64,000 bases of DNA from Tepidimonas taiwanensis (GTDB lineage Bacteria; Pseudomonadota; Gammaproteobacteria; Burkholderiales; Burkholderiaceae_C): positions 1,426,001 to 1,490,000 of the forward strand of contig NZ_CP083911.1 in assembly GCF_020162115.1 (NCBI RefSeq). Direction: 5' to 3'. Position 1 is the first letter of the stretch; each line of letters opens with the position of its first letter. A program made the translations under genes and the position numbers. The notes under the pieces were generated by a model, which saw nothing but the letters and a program-made list of their open reading frames with translations, had not been told where the DNA came from and did not search any database. Shown here in pieces: positions 45,590 through 55,521 of the stretch.

Positions 45590-45871
45590 TCAACGCCTGT
45601 CGGCGGCCCGGTACACGGCGCTGCGCTCGCGCTTGCCCACGGCGATCACGATGACCACCACCTCGGCGTCCCGCACCTCGTACACGAGACGGTAACCGGC
45701 GCTGCGCAGCTTGATTTTGTAACGGTCCGGATGCCCTGCCAGCTGCGCGGCCGGCACCCGGGGCTGCTCGAGACGCTCGGCGAGCTTGCGCTTGAGGATC
45801 GTGCGAACGCTGCCGTCGAGCGCTTGCCACTCCCGCCAAGCGGCGGGGTGAAACGCAAGCTCATAGCGCAT
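45590..45871 (-). CDS. RelE-family toxin
   Basis: 93 residues of RelE/ParE fold: YELAFHPAAWREWQALDGSV, then DRYKIKLRSAGYRLVYEVRD and IAVGKRERSAVYRAA. The basic and C-terminal residues of RelE-type mRNA endonucleases (K, R, R, Y) are kept, which suggests ribosome-dependent mRNA cleavage rather than gyrase inhibition. Its ATG lies 11 bases inside the end of the antitoxin gene, so translation is coupled. Confidence 0.9.
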   Translation of the reverse strand: MRYELAFHPAAWREWQALDGSVRTILKRKLAERLEQPRVPAAQLAGHPDRYKIKLRSAGYRLVYEVRDAEVVVIVIAVGKRERSAVYRAADRR

Positions 45872-46115
45872 CGAGGGACACCCGCTGCAAGGGTTGTCCG
45901 TCCCGCAGCCGGGCGTCCGCGAGGGCGTTGAGCTCCAGATCCTCCAGACGCTCCATCAAGGCCTCGAAAGCCGTGGCGGGCACGCAGTAGAAGGCGGGCT
46001 CGTTGCGATTGAGGATCGCCACCGGCCCCCCCTCACCCGCCTGAACCGTGCCCATCGGATCGCGCTTGAGTTCGGTGACGCTGGCCGCAACGGGGGCGAG
46101 CAACACGTGGGGCAT
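45861..46115 (-). CDS. YefM/Phd-family antitoxin
   Basis: 84 residues. N-terminal DNA-binding part VAASVTELKRDPMGTVQAGEGG and VAILNRNEPAFYCVPATAFE are typical of Phd/YefM antitoxins; the acidic C-terminus would wrap the toxin. The start MPHVLLAPVAAS has AGGAG at the right distance; an in-frame upstream ATG is not supported. Likely represses the pair together with the toxin. Confidence 0.9.
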   Translation of the reverse strand: MPHVLLAPVAASVTELKRDPMGTVQAGEGGPVAILNRNEPAFYCVPATAFEALMERLEDLELNALADARLRDGQPLQRVSLDAL

Positions 46116-46135
46116 GACAAGCTCCTGGGATTCCG

Positions 46136-46158
46136 AAGTGCCTTTTCCAAAAGCACTT
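46136..46158 (-). promoter_or_regulatory. candidate operator of the toxin-antitoxin pair
   Basis: Inverted repeat AAGTGC-11 bases-GCACTT about 20 bases ahead of the antitoxin start, in an unusually AT-rich stretch. Fits autoregulation by a Phd/YefM complex, but is not proven. Confidence 0.4.
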
Positions 46159-46219
46159 TTCGTGGTGCTCTCAATGGTACCTTGTTTCTGGAACCCTGGG
46201 ACATCCGGCTTGCGTGCGT

Positions 46220-47437
46220 TCACACGCCCCGCAACCGCCGCGCGATTTCGGCGACGAGCTGGCGCGCCAGGGCAATTTTCGGGGCGGGCGGCAGCTCGAC
46301 GACCTCGCGCTCATCCACCAGCAGCAACGCGTTGTCGTCGCGTCCGAAGGTGGCCGGCCCGATATTGCCCACCAGCAGCGGCACCCCCTTGCGCGCGCGC
46401 TTGGCCTGCGCGTGTGCGAGCAGGTCGTGGCTCTCCGCCGCGAAGCCGACGCAGTACAGCTCCCCCGAGCGCGCGCGCGGCAGCGCAGCGACGGTGGCCA
46501 GGATGTCCGGGTTTTCGACGAAGGTGAGCGCCGGCGGCTGGCCGCTGCCGTCCTTCTTGAGCTTGCGCTCGGCCGGCTGGGCGGGGCGCCAGTCGGCCAC
46601 CGCGGCGGCCGCGACGAACACCGTGGCGGATGCCACCTCGGCCATGACGGCGTCGAACATCTGCTGTGCGGACTGCACGTCCACACGGCGCACGCCGCGC
46701 GGCGTGCGCAGGTGCACCGGCCCCGCGACCAGCGTGACCTCGGCCCCCGCCTCGCGCGCCGCCCGGGCGATGGCAAAGCCCATCTTGCCGCTGCTGTGGT
46801 TGGTGATGCCCCGCACCGGGTCGATCGCTTCGAACGTCGGGCCCGCCGTGACGAGCACGCGCTGTCCCGCCAACAGCGGCGGCTGCACATGGGCGATCAC
46901 GTCTTCGAGGATCTCCTCCGGTTCCAGCATGCGGCCGTCGCCGACTTCGCCGCAGGCCTGCTCGCCCTGCCCCACCCCCAGCACGACCGCGCCGTCGGCC
47001 ACCACCTGCGCGACATTGCGCTGCGTCGCCGGGTGCGCCCACATCTCGCGGTTCATCGCGGGCGCGAGCAGCAGCGGCACACGCGCGAGCGGCCGCGCCA
47101 GGCAAAGCAGCGTCAGGATCTCGGCGGCACGCCCCTGCGCCAGCTGCGCGATCAGGTCGGCGCTGGCCGGCGCGATGACGATTGCATCCGCCTCACGACC
47201 GTGGTTGATGTGCGCCATCGCATTCGGTTCGCGCACATCCCACTGGCTCGTCACGACGGGCCGGCCGCTGAGCGCCTGCATCGTCACCGGAGTGATGAAC
47301 TGCGCGGCCGCCTCGGTCATCACCACCTGCACACTCGCGCCGGCGCGCACGAGCAGCCGGCACAGCTCGGCCGACTTGTAGCAGGCGATACCGCCAGACA
47401 GCCCCAGAACGATGCGCTTGCCGTCGAGTTCCTTCAT
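46220..47437 (-). CDS. coaBC: bifunctional phosphopantothenoylcysteine decarboxylase / phosphopantothenate-cysteine ligase
   Basis: Two steps of coenzyme A synthesis in one 405-residue protein. N-terminal flavin-binding CoaC: LGLSGGIACYKSAELCRLL, the PAMNREMWAHPATQRN loop and the catalytic Cys in ACGEVGDGRM. C-terminal CoaB: GPTFEAIDPVRGITNHSSGK followed by MGFAIA. Divergent from pyrG, sharing a 117-base promoter region. Confidence 0.96.
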   Translation of the reverse strand: MKELDGKRIVLGLSGGIACYKSAELCRLLVRAGASVQVVMTEAAAQFITPVTMQALSGRPVVTSQWDVREPNAMAHINHGREADAIVIAPASADLIAQLAQGRAAEILTLLCLARPLARVPLLLAPAMNREMWAHPATQRNVAQVVADGAVVLGVGQGEQACGEVGDGRMLEPEEILEDVIAHVQPPLLAGQRVLVTAGPTFEAIDPVRGITNHSSGKMGFAIARAAREAGAEVTLVAGPVHLRTPRGVRRVDVQSAQQMFDAVMAEVASATVFVAAAAVADWRPAQPAERKLKKDGSGQPPALTFVENPDILATVAALPRARSGELYCVGFAAESHDLLAHAQAKRARKGVPLLVGNIGPATFGRDDNALLLVDEREVVELPPAPKIALARQLVAEIARRLRGV

Positions 47438-47506
47438 GCGGCCGCACTATACCCCGCTCGCCCCGCGCGTAACCAGCCGCCCCTGCGCTGCGACATGGTC
47501 GGCTTT

Positions 47507-47512
47507 TATAAT
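47507..47512 (+). promoter_or_regulatory. -10 box of pyrG
   Basis: Perfect TATAAT 42 bases ahead of the pyrG ATG; the -35 side is weak. Confidence 0.45.
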
Positions 47513-47554
47513 CGGCCTTTCCACAGACGGGCCCGTCGCGGCCCGCCCAACGTC

Positions 47555-49213
47555 ATGACCAAATACGTGTTCGTCACTGGCGGCGTGGTGTCGTCCCTGG
47601 GCAAGGGCATCGCCTCTGCGTCGCTGGCCGCGTTGCTGGAGTCGCGCGGCCTGCGGGTCACCCTCATCAAACTGGACCCCTATCTCAACGTCGACCCGGG
47701 CACGATGAGCCCGTTCCAGCACGGCGAGGTGTTCGTCACCGACGACGGCGCGGAAACGGACCTGGACCTCGGCCACTACGAGCGCTTCATCACCACGCGG
47801 ATGAAGCGCAGCAACAACTTCACGACCGGGCAAATCTACAAATCCGTCCTGGAAAAGGAGCGCCGCGGCGACTACCTGGGCAAGACCGTGCAGGTCATCC
47901 CGCACGTCACCAACGAAATCCAGGCCTTCATCCAGCGCGGCGCCGACGGGGTGGACGTGGCCATCGCCGAAATCGGCGGCACGGTGGGCGACATCGAATC
48001 GCTGCCGTTCCTCGAGGCCGCGCGGCAGATGAGCCTGCGCCTGGGGCCGAACAACTCGGCGTTCGTGCACCTGACCTACGTGCCCTACATCGCCGCGGCG
48101 GGTGAACTCAAGACCAAGCCGACGCAGCACACGGTGCAGAAACTGCGCGAAATCGGCATCCAGCCCGATGCGCTGCTGTGCCGCGCGGACCGCGTGATCC
48201 CGGACGAGGAGCGGGAGAAGATCAGCCTCTTCACCAACGTGCCGCTGTGGGGCGTCATCTCGATGCCGGACGTGGACACCATCTACAAGGTGCCGCGCGT
48301 GCTGCACGAGCAGGGGCTCGACGGCCTCATTTGCGACCGGCTGCGCCTGCACACGCCGCCGGCCAACCTCAAGCGCTGGGACGATCTGGTCTACGAGGTC
48401 GAACACCCGCAGGGCGAGGTGCGCATCGCGATGGTCGGCAAGTACGTCGACCTCTCCGACAGCTACAAGTCGCTCAACGAGGCGCTGCGCCACGCCGGGC
48501 TGAAGAACCACGTGCGCGTGGCCATCACCTACATCGACTCGGAGACGCTGGAGGATGACAACGTCGCCGCGCGGCTCGGCGGCTTCGACGCGATCCTGGT
48601 GCCGGGCGGCTTTGGCAAGCGCGGCGTCGAGGGCAAGATCCGCGCCGCCCGCTTTGCGCGCGAGCAGCGCGTGCCGTACCTGGGGATTTGCCTGGGCATG
48701 CAGGTCGCCACGATCGAGTTCGCGCGCCATGTCGCGGGGCTCGAGGGGGCCAATTCCACCGAATTCGACCCGCACACGCCCCACCCCGTCATCGCCCTGA
48801 TCGACGAGTGGCTGGACGCCAACGGCACGCTGCAAAAGCGCGACGCCAACACCGATCTGGGCGGCACGATGCGGCTCGGGGCGCAGAGTGCCGACGTGAT
48901 GCCCGGCACGCTCGCGTACCAGATCTACGGCCCGGTGGTCACCGAGCGCCACCGCCACCGCTACGAGGCCAACACGCAGTACCTCGACCGGTTGCGGCAG
49001 GCGGGGCTGGTCATCTCGGCGCTGACGCAGCGCGAGCAGCTCACCGAGATCATCGAGCTGCCGCAGGACGTACACCCGTGGTTCATGGGCGTGCAGTTCC
49101 ACCCGGAGTTCAAGTCCACCCCGTGGGACGGCCACCCGCTCTTCAACGCTTATATTGCCGCGGCGCTGCAACACCAGCGGCGACGTGCCCCGCAGGAGGC
49201 GGCAACGGCATGA
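47555..49213 (+). CDS. pyrG: CTP synthase
   Basis: 552 residues; converts UTP to CTP with glutamine or ammonia. Synthetase domain starts TKYVFVTGGVVSSLGKGIAS; the class I amidotransferase domain has its nucleophile in GICLGMQVATIEFA and the His-Glu pair in GVQFHPEFKSTP. The frame is open far upstream, but MTKYVFVTGG is the family N-terminus. Overlaps kdsA by four bases (ATGA). Confidence 0.97.
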   Translation: MTKYVFVTGGVVSSLGKGIASASLAALLESRGLRVTLIKLDPYLNVDPGTMSPFQHGEVFVTDDGAETDLDLGHYERFITTRMKRSNNFTTGQIYKSVLEKERRGDYLGKTVQVIPHVTNEIQAFIQRGADGVDVAIAEIGGTVGDIESLPFLEAARQMSLRLGPNNSAFVHLTYVPYIAAAGELKTKPTQHTVQKLREIGIQPDALLCRADRVIPDEEREKISLFTNVPLWGVISMPDVDTIYKVPRVLHEQGLDGLICDRLRLHTPPANLKRWDDLVYEVEHPQGEVRIAMVGKYVDLSDSYKSLNEALRHAGLKNHVRVAITYIDSETLEDDNVAARLGGFDAILVPGGFGKRGVEGKIRAARFAREQRVPYLGICLGMQVATIEFARHVAGLEGANSTEFDPHTPHPVIALIDEWLDANGTLQKRDANTDLGGTMRLGAQSADVMPGTLAYQIYGPVVTERHRHRYEANTQYLDRLRQAGLVISALTQREQLTEIIELPQDVHPWFMGVQFHPEFKSTPWDGHPLFNAYIAAALQHQRRRAPQEAATA

Positions 49214-50067
49214 ACCTCTGTGGCTTCGAGGTCGGTCTGCACCGGCCGTTTTTCCTGATCGCCGGCCCCTGTGTGGTCGAAAGCGAACAGCTGCAGATGG
49301 ACGTGGCCGGCGAGCTCAAGGCCATCACGGCGGCGCTGGGCATTCCCTTCATCTTCAAGAGCAGCTACGACAAGGCCAACCGCTCCAGCGGCCGCTCGTA
49401 CCGCGGCCCCGGGATGGAGCGGGGCCTGGAGATCCTGGCCAAGGTGCGGCGCGAGATCGGCGTGCCGGTGCTGACCGACGTGCACACCGAAGCGGAGGTG
49501 CCGGCGGTCGCGGCCGTCGTGGACGTGCTGCAGACCCCGGCGTTTCTGTGCCGCCAGACGGACTTCATCCGCGCAGTGGCGCAGTCCGGCAAGCCCGTCA
49601 ACATCAAGAAAGGCCAGTTCCTCGCCCCAGAGGACATGGTCAACGTCATTGAGAAGGCGCGCGCCGCCGCCCGCGAGGCGGGGCTGAGCGAAGACCGCTT
49701 CCTGGCGTGCGAGCGCGGGGTGAGCTTCGGTTACCACAACCTCGTGTCGGACATGCGCAGCCTGGCGATCATGCGCCGCACCGGCGCGCCGGTGGTGTTC
49801 GATGCCACGCACAGCGTGCAGCTGCCCGGCGGCCAGGGCACCAGCAGCGGCGGCCAGCGCGAGTTCGTGCCGGTGCTGGCGCGCGCCGCGGTGGCGGTCG
49901 GGGTGGCCGGTCTGTTCATGGAAACCCACCCGGACCCGGCCCGTGCCCTGTCCGACGGCCCGAACGCCGTGCCGCTCAAACACATGCGCGCCCTGCTCGA
50001 AACCCTGGTCGCGCTCGACCAGGTGACCAAGCGCCAAGGCTTTCTGGAAGACGCGTTCGACGCCTGA
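49210..50067 (+). CDS. kdsA: 3-deoxy-8-phosphooctulonate synthase
   Basis: 285 residues; condenses PEP and arabinose-5-phosphate to Kdo-8-phosphate for the lipopolysaccharide core. Seen: IAGPCVVESEQLQ, FKSSYDKANRSS, NIKKGQFLAPEDM and FDATHSVQLPGGQG. The Cys in AGPC stands where metal-dependent (class II, Aquifex-type) enzymes keep a metal ligand and where the E. coli type has Asn, so this is probably the metal-requiring form. Second gene of a pyrG-kdsA-DUF1330-eno-ftsB run. Confidence 0.96.
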   Translation: MNLCGFEVGLHRPFFLIAGPCVVESEQLQMDVAGELKAITAALGIPFIFKSSYDKANRSSGRSYRGPGMERGLEILAKVRREIGVPVLTDVHTEAEVPAVAAVVDVLQTPAFLCRQTDFIRAVAQSGKPVNIKKGQFLAPEDMVNVIEKARAAAREAGLSEDRFLACERGVSFGYHNLVSDMRSLAIMRRTGAPVVFDATHSVQLPGGQGTSSGGQREFVPVLARAAVAVGVAGLFMETHPDPARALSDGPNAVPLKHMRALLETLVALDQVTKRQGFLEDAFDA

Positions 50068-50117
50068 AGACGGCTACCGGAGCCACGTTTTTTGACCGCA
50101 CGTTCACCCCAAACACC

Positions 50118-50408
50118 ATGTCCAGCGGCTACATCATCGCCTGGGTCGACGTGACCGACCCGCAGCAGTACGAGGAATACAAGCGCTGGTCCAGCGCGGC
50201 GATCCAGGCCCACGGTGCCGAGATCTGCGTGCGCGGCGGGCGCGTGGAGACGCTGGAAGGCGACTGGCAACCGGGCCGCATCGTGGTGCTGAAGTTCCCG
50301 TCGTTCCAGGCGGCGCGCGCCTTCCACGATTCGCCCGAGTACCGCCGTGCACGGGAGGCCCGCACGGGTGCGGCGGTCATGCGCATGATTTGTGTCGAGG
50401 GCCTCTGA
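50118..50408 (+). CDS. DUF1330 family protein
   Basis: 96 residues with a dimeric alpha/beta-barrel (ferredoxin-like) fold of unknown function. SGYIIAWVDVTDPQQYEEY, then GRIVVLKFPSFQAARAFHDS and the following PEYRRAREAR match the family closely. It sits 50 bases after kdsA and 45 before eno, a common position in betaproteobacteria. Confidence 0.92.
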   Translation: MSSGYIIAWVDVTDPQQYEEYKRWSSAAIQAHGAEICVRGGRVETLEGDWQPGRIVVLKFPSFQAARAFHDSPEYRRAREARTGAAVMRMICVEGL

Positions 50409-50453
50409 CGCCCCACCACCGGTTTTTTCCATTGCCACGAAAAAGGACCCCCC

Positions 50454-51737
<1,284 letters not shown>

Positions 51738-51748
51738 TGCGGTAGCCG

Positions 51749-52090
51749 ATGCGCCCCCGCTGGATCACGGCCCTGCTGCTGGCGCTGCTGGCCGTGGTCC
51801 ACGCCGACATCTGGTGGGGGCGCGGCAGCGTCTTTCAGGTCGAGGCGCTGCGGCGCGAACTGGCCGAACTGGAACAGGCCAACGAGGTCGCGCGCGCGCG
51901 CAACGAGCGGCTCGCGGCCGAAGTGCGCGACCTGCAGACCGGGCTGGAGACCGTCGAAGAAATCGCCCGGCAGGAGCTGGGCATGGTCAAGCCCAACGAA
52001 ATCTTCGTGCACATCCAGGTACCGGCCGCGGCGCGGGAGGGAGGCACCTCGTCGGCTTCGGGCGCGGCGGCGCCTGCGCCCCCGCGCTGA
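51749..52090 (+). CDS. ftsB: cell division protein FtsB
   Basis: 113 residues: one N-terminal membrane helix (ITALLLALLAVVHADIWWG), then a coiled coil (LRRELAELEQANEVARARNE and onward to about residue 70), ending with GMVKPNEIFVHI. FtsB forms the FtsQLB divisome complex. Placement 11 bases after eno is the standard one. The C-terminal Ala/Pro tail is longer than in E. coli (103 residues). Confidence 0.94.
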   Translation: MRPRWITALLLALLAVVHADIWWGRGSVFQVEALRRELAELEQANEVARARNERLAAEVRDLQTGLETVEEIARQELGMVKPNEIFVHIQVPAAAREGGTSSASGAAAPAPPR

Positions 52091-52147
52091 TCCGGCCTGC
52101 CGACGCGCCCACCGCCGTCGCGAGGCGCCACGCCACCGCGTACGTCT

Positions 52148-53131
52148 CTATTGCACGCGGTCCGACCCGGGCGGCTGCTGCGCCTGTTCGAGGAACAGCT
52201 GCGCCGCGTCCACCGGGTCGAAGCGGTAGTGCTGGCCGCAAAAATCGCAGGCAACGTCCACCTCGCCCTGCTCGGCGAGAATCGCCTCCACCTCCGCGAC
52301 GCCCAGCCCCCGCAGCATCGCGCCGACCCGCTCGCGCGAACAGGTGCAGGCAAAGCGCGGGTGGGCCTGCGCGGCGGACGGCGGCGCCAGCCGCAGCAGG
52401 TTCTCCTGCCAGAACAGGCGGTGCAGGATCGTGTCCGCGTCGAGCGTGAGCAGCTCCTCGCGCGTCAGGCTCGCGGCCAGCGTCGCGATGCGCCGGTAGT
52501 CCTCGTTGGCGTCGAGCGCGTCCGCCTCGTGCGCAACAGCCGCCGTTCCGCTCAGGTTGGCCTCGCCGGTGGCGGGCATGCGCTGGATCAACAGCCCCGC
52601 GGCCACCCGATCGTCGGCGGCGAGCACGAGCTGCGTGTCGAGCTGCTCACTCTGCCGCATGTAGTGACCGATGACGTCGCTCAGGCGCTCGAACGCGCGC
52701 CCGTGGGCGTCGTGCAGCGGCACGATCCCCTGGTACGGGCGCTGCCCCGGCTGGCGCTCGCGCGGGTCGAGCGTGATCGCACAGCGCCCCTGCCCCAGGA
52801 CGTTGACCATGTGCGACAGCGGCACGCCGGGCGCGACCGCCCCCTGCACCGTCGCCGTGGCACGAAAGGCCATGTCCGGCTGCACTTCGGCCACCGCCAC
52901 CTTGACCGGTCCGTCGCCGAAGATCTGCAACACCAGCGCCCCGGCAAATTTGATGTTGCTGTGCAGCAGCACCGCGGCGGCGGTCATCTCGCCGAGCAGC
53001 TCGGTCACGGCCTCCGGATAGCCCCCAGACGCCGCGCGCCGCTGCAACAGCGCCTGCCAGTCATCGGTCAGCCGCACCAGCGCCCCGCGCAAGGGCACGC
53101 CGTCGAACAAAAACTTGTGCAGTTCGGACAC
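52148..53131 (-). CDS. hslO: redox-regulated chaperone Hsp33
   Basis: 327 residues; a holdase that is switched on by oxidation and heat. The zinc-binding cysteines are CTCS (CxC) and CDFCG (CxxC) near the C-terminus. A GTG start (VSELHKFLFDG) follows the gamma-carbonic anhydrase stop by five bases and matches the family N-terminus, whereas the frame further upstream is only the overlapping antisense of its neighbour. Confidence 0.95.
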   Translation of the reverse strand: MSELHKFLFDGVPLRGALVRLTDDWQALLQRRAASGGYPEAVTELLGEMTAAAVLLHSNIKFAGALVLQIFGDGPVKVAVAEVQPDMAFRATATVQGAVAPGVPLSHMVNVLGQGRCAITLDPRERQPGQRPYQGIVPLHDAHGRAFERLSDVIGHYMRQSEQLDTQLVLAADDRVAAGLLIQRMPATGEANLSGTAAVAHEADALDANEDYRRIATLAASLTREELLTLDADTILHRLFWQENLLRLAPPSAAQAHPRFACTCSRERVGAMLRGLGVAEVEAILAEQGEVDVACDFCGQHYRFDPVDAAQLFLEQAQQPPGSDRVQ

Positions 53132-53136
53132 GGCCG

Positions 53137-53661
53137 TCAACCCAGCGGCCGCAGCCCGTGACGAAAACGCCGCGCGTTCTCGATGTAGTGCTGCGCGCTC
53201 TGGCGCAGCCCCTCGATCTCCTGCGGGGTCAGCGGCCGCACCACCTTGGCCGGGCTGCCCAGGATCAGCGAGCCGTCCGGAAACACCTTGCCCTCGGTGA
53301 CCAGCGCGCCGGCGCCCACCAGGCAGTGGCGGCCGATGCGGGCCCCGTTGAGCACGATCGCGCCAATGCCGATCAGCGACTCGTCGCCGATCGTGCACCC
53401 GTGCAGCATCACCTGGTGCCCGACGGTGACGTACGCGCCGATCGTCAATGGCACGCCGATGTCGGCGTGCAGCACGCTGCCGTCCTGGATATTGCTGCCG
53501 CGGCCGACGGTGATGGGGTCGGTATCCCCCCGCAGCACCGCGCCATACCAGACGCTGCTGTCTTCGGCCAGCGTCACGCGCCCGATCACGCGCGCGGTGT
53601 CGGCCACGAAGGCACTCGGGTGCACCTGCGGCGCGATGTCGTCGAGTTGGAAGAGGCTCAT
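53137..53661 (-). CDS. gamma-carbonic anhydrase family protein (YrdA-like)
   Basis: 174 residues, left-handed beta-helix of hexapeptide repeats. The three metal-binding histidines appear in LHADIG, VGHQVMLHG. Length and C-terminal helix (IEGLRQSAQHYIENARRF) fit YrdA/PaaY-type proteins; carbonic anhydrase activity is not certain for this branch. First gene of a two-gene operon with hslO. Confidence 0.92.
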   Translation of the reverse strand: MSLFQLDDIAPQVHPSAFVADTARVIGRVTLAEDSSVWYGAVLRGDTDPITVGRGSNIQDGSVLHADIGVPLTIGAYVTVGHQVMLHGCTIGDESLIGIGAIVLNGARIGRHCLVGAGALVTEGKVFPDGSLILGSPAKVVRPLTPQEIEGLRQSAQHYIENARRFRHGLRPLG

Positions 53662-53677
53662 CCGTAGAATTGTAAAG

Positions 53678-54565
53678 ATGTCCCCTCCCCCCTCCAACGC
53701 GGTGCCCGCGGGTGATCCCGACCTACGGGTACAGGCGCTGCACTGGCTCACCGAGTGTGATCCGGTGGCCAAGGTTGCCGGCGTGCGCGCCCTCTGGGCT
53801 TCGGTCGCCGCGGCGCGCGCCGAAGAGCGCCCCATCGGCCTGGACTCGGAGGCCATCCTCGTTCCCCCATCGGACCGACCACTGCCCGGCCGCCCGCCGC
53901 GGCCGCGCCTCATCCCGCCGGGGTCCGTGCCACCGCGCTCGCCCTTCACGCCGGAGGGCCACGCCGCGCTGGTCCACGCGATCTGCCACATCGAGTTCAA
54001 CGCGATCAACCTCGCGCTCGACGCGGTGTGGCGCTTCAGCGGCATGCCCGTGGCGTTCTACGCGGACTGGCTGCGCGTCGCGGCCGAGGAAGCCGAGCAC
54101 TTCACGCTGCTGCGCGAGCACCTGCGCGCGCTGCCGCATCCCGCGGGCGGCCACTGGGACTACGGCGACTTCGACGCGCACGACGGGCTGTGGACCATGT
54201 GCGAAAAAACCGCCGGCGACATCGTGGCCCGCATGGCGCTCGTCCCCCGCACGCTGGAAGCGCGCGGACTCGACGCCACGCCGCTGATCCAGGCCAAGCT
54301 GCGCCGCGCGGGCACGCCCGCGGCGCGCGCCGCCTGCGAGATTCTCGACATCATCCTGCGCGACGAGGTCGGCCACGTCGCGATCGGCAACCATTGGTAC
54401 CGGTGGCTCTGCGAGCGCGCCGGACTCGACCCCGTCGCCCACTACCGGACGCTCGCGCGCACCTATCAAGCCCCCCGCCCGAAGCCCCCGTTCAACGACG
54501 CCGCGCGCCGCCGCGCCGGCTTCACCGACGAGGAGCTGGCCTATCTGGAGCAGGCAGTGGGGTGA
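53678..54565 (+). CDS. DUF455 ferritin-like protein
   Basis: 295 residues, helical. The Glu/His pattern of a di-iron ferritin-like fold is clear: CHIEFNAINLALDAVWRF, AAEEAEHFTLLREHL, and ILRDEVGHVAIGNHWY. Function unknown in bacteria. Divergent from the gamma-carbonic anhydrase gene with only 16 bases between starts, so the promoters must overlap neighbouring coding DNA. Confidence 0.9.
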   Translation: MSPPPSNAVPAGDPDLRVQALHWLTECDPVAKVAGVRALWASVAAARAEERPIGLDSEAILVPPSDRPLPGRPPRPRLIPPGSVPPRSPFTPEGHAALVHAICHIEFNAINLALDAVWRFSGMPVAFYADWLRVAAEEAEHFTLLREHLRALPHPAGGHWDYGDFDAHDGLWTMCEKTAGDIVARMALVPRTLEARGLDATPLIQAKLRRAGTPAARAACEILDIILRDEVGHVAIGNHWYRWLCERAGLDPVAHYRTLARTYQAPRPKPPFNDAARRRAGFTDEELAYLEQAVG

Positions 54566-54609
54566 TACCGGGGGAGGGCCGGACCGCATGGCCCGCCGTC
54601 CAAAAGCGC

Positions 54610-55521
54610 TCAGCCTCCACCGCCACGCGGATGGTGGCGCGCGTGCAGTGCCTTGAGCCGCTCGCGCGCGACGTGGGTATAGATCGTCGTCGTCGAAATG
54701 TCGGCGTGCCCGAGCAGCAGCTGCACCGCGCGCAGGTCCGCGCCGTGGTTGAGCAGGTGCGTCGCAAACGCGTGGCGCAGCGTGTGCGGCGACAACGGCA
54801 CCGCGATGCCCGCCGCACGCGCGTAGCGTTTGACCAGCATCCAGAACATCACACGCGTCATCGCCTGCCCGTGGCGTCCGGTGACGAAAAGGTCGTCGCT
54901 GCGCCGCCCCGCCAACAGCGCGGGCCGCGCCTCCGTCAGGTAGCGGCGCAGCCAGTCGGCGGCCACGTCGCCGAACGGGACCAGCCGCTCCTTGTTCCCC
55001 TTGCCGGTCACGCGCAGCACCTGATCCGGCAGGCTGACCTCGTACAGCCGCAGCGCCACCAGCTCGCTCACCCGCAACCCCGTCGCGTACAGCAGCTCCA
55101 GCATCGCGCGGTCGCGCACGCCCAGGGGGTCACCCGTGTCCGGCGCGGCCAGCAGCGCCTCCACCTGCGCCTCGGTCAAGGTCTTGGGCACGCGCGCGAG
55201 CCGCTTGGCCGACAGCAACGGCAGCGTCGGATCGTCGGTGCGCAGCCCTTCGCGCAGCGCCCAGCGGTAAAAACGCCGAAACACCGTCAACCGCCGGTTG
55301 CTGGAACTGACCCGGCTGCCCGGCAGGCGGGCCGCCATGTACGCCTGCAGGTCGGCCACCGACGCCTGCCGCAGCCCCCGCCCCGATGCCGCGAGCCAAC
55401 CCGCCAGCGCCACCAGATCGCTGCGGTACGCCGCCAGCGTGCGCGCCGACAGGCCGTCCTCCAGCCACAGCGCATCGACGAACCGGTCGACCAGCGCGTC
55501 ATCGCCCGCTATCATCCCCAT
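54610..55521 (-). CDS. xerD: tyrosine recombinase XerD
   Basis: 303 residues; with XerC resolves chromosome dimers at dif. N-terminal SAM-like domain, then the catalytic set: Arg in ATGLRVSELV, Lys in TGKGNKERLVPF, and HTLRHAFATHLLNHGADLRA followed by LLGHADISTTTIYTHV. XerD rather than XerC is suggested by sequence style and isolation from xerC's usual dapF neighbours, but this is not decisive. Its ATG touches that of gloB on the other strand; the ATG two codons in is an alternative. Confidence 0.9.
   Translation of the reverse strand: MGMIAGDDALVDRFVDALWLEDGLSARTLAAYRSDLVALAGWLAASGRGLRQASVADLQAYMAARLPGSRVSSSNRRLTVFRRFYRWALREGLRTDDPTLPLLSAKRLARVPKTLTEAQVEALLAAPDTGDPLGVRDRAMLELLYATGLRVSELVALRLYEVSLPDQVLRVTGKGNKERLVPFGDVAADWLRRYLTEARPALLAGRRSDDLFVTGRHGQAMTRVMFWMLVKRYARAAGIAVPLSPHTLRHAFATHLLNHGADLRAVQLLLGHADISTTTIYTHVARERLKALHARHHPRGGGG

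Noticed and set aside
46214..47554. In-frame upstream extension of pyrG
   Set aside because: It is antisense to coaBC, and CTP synthase begins at MTKYVFVTGG.
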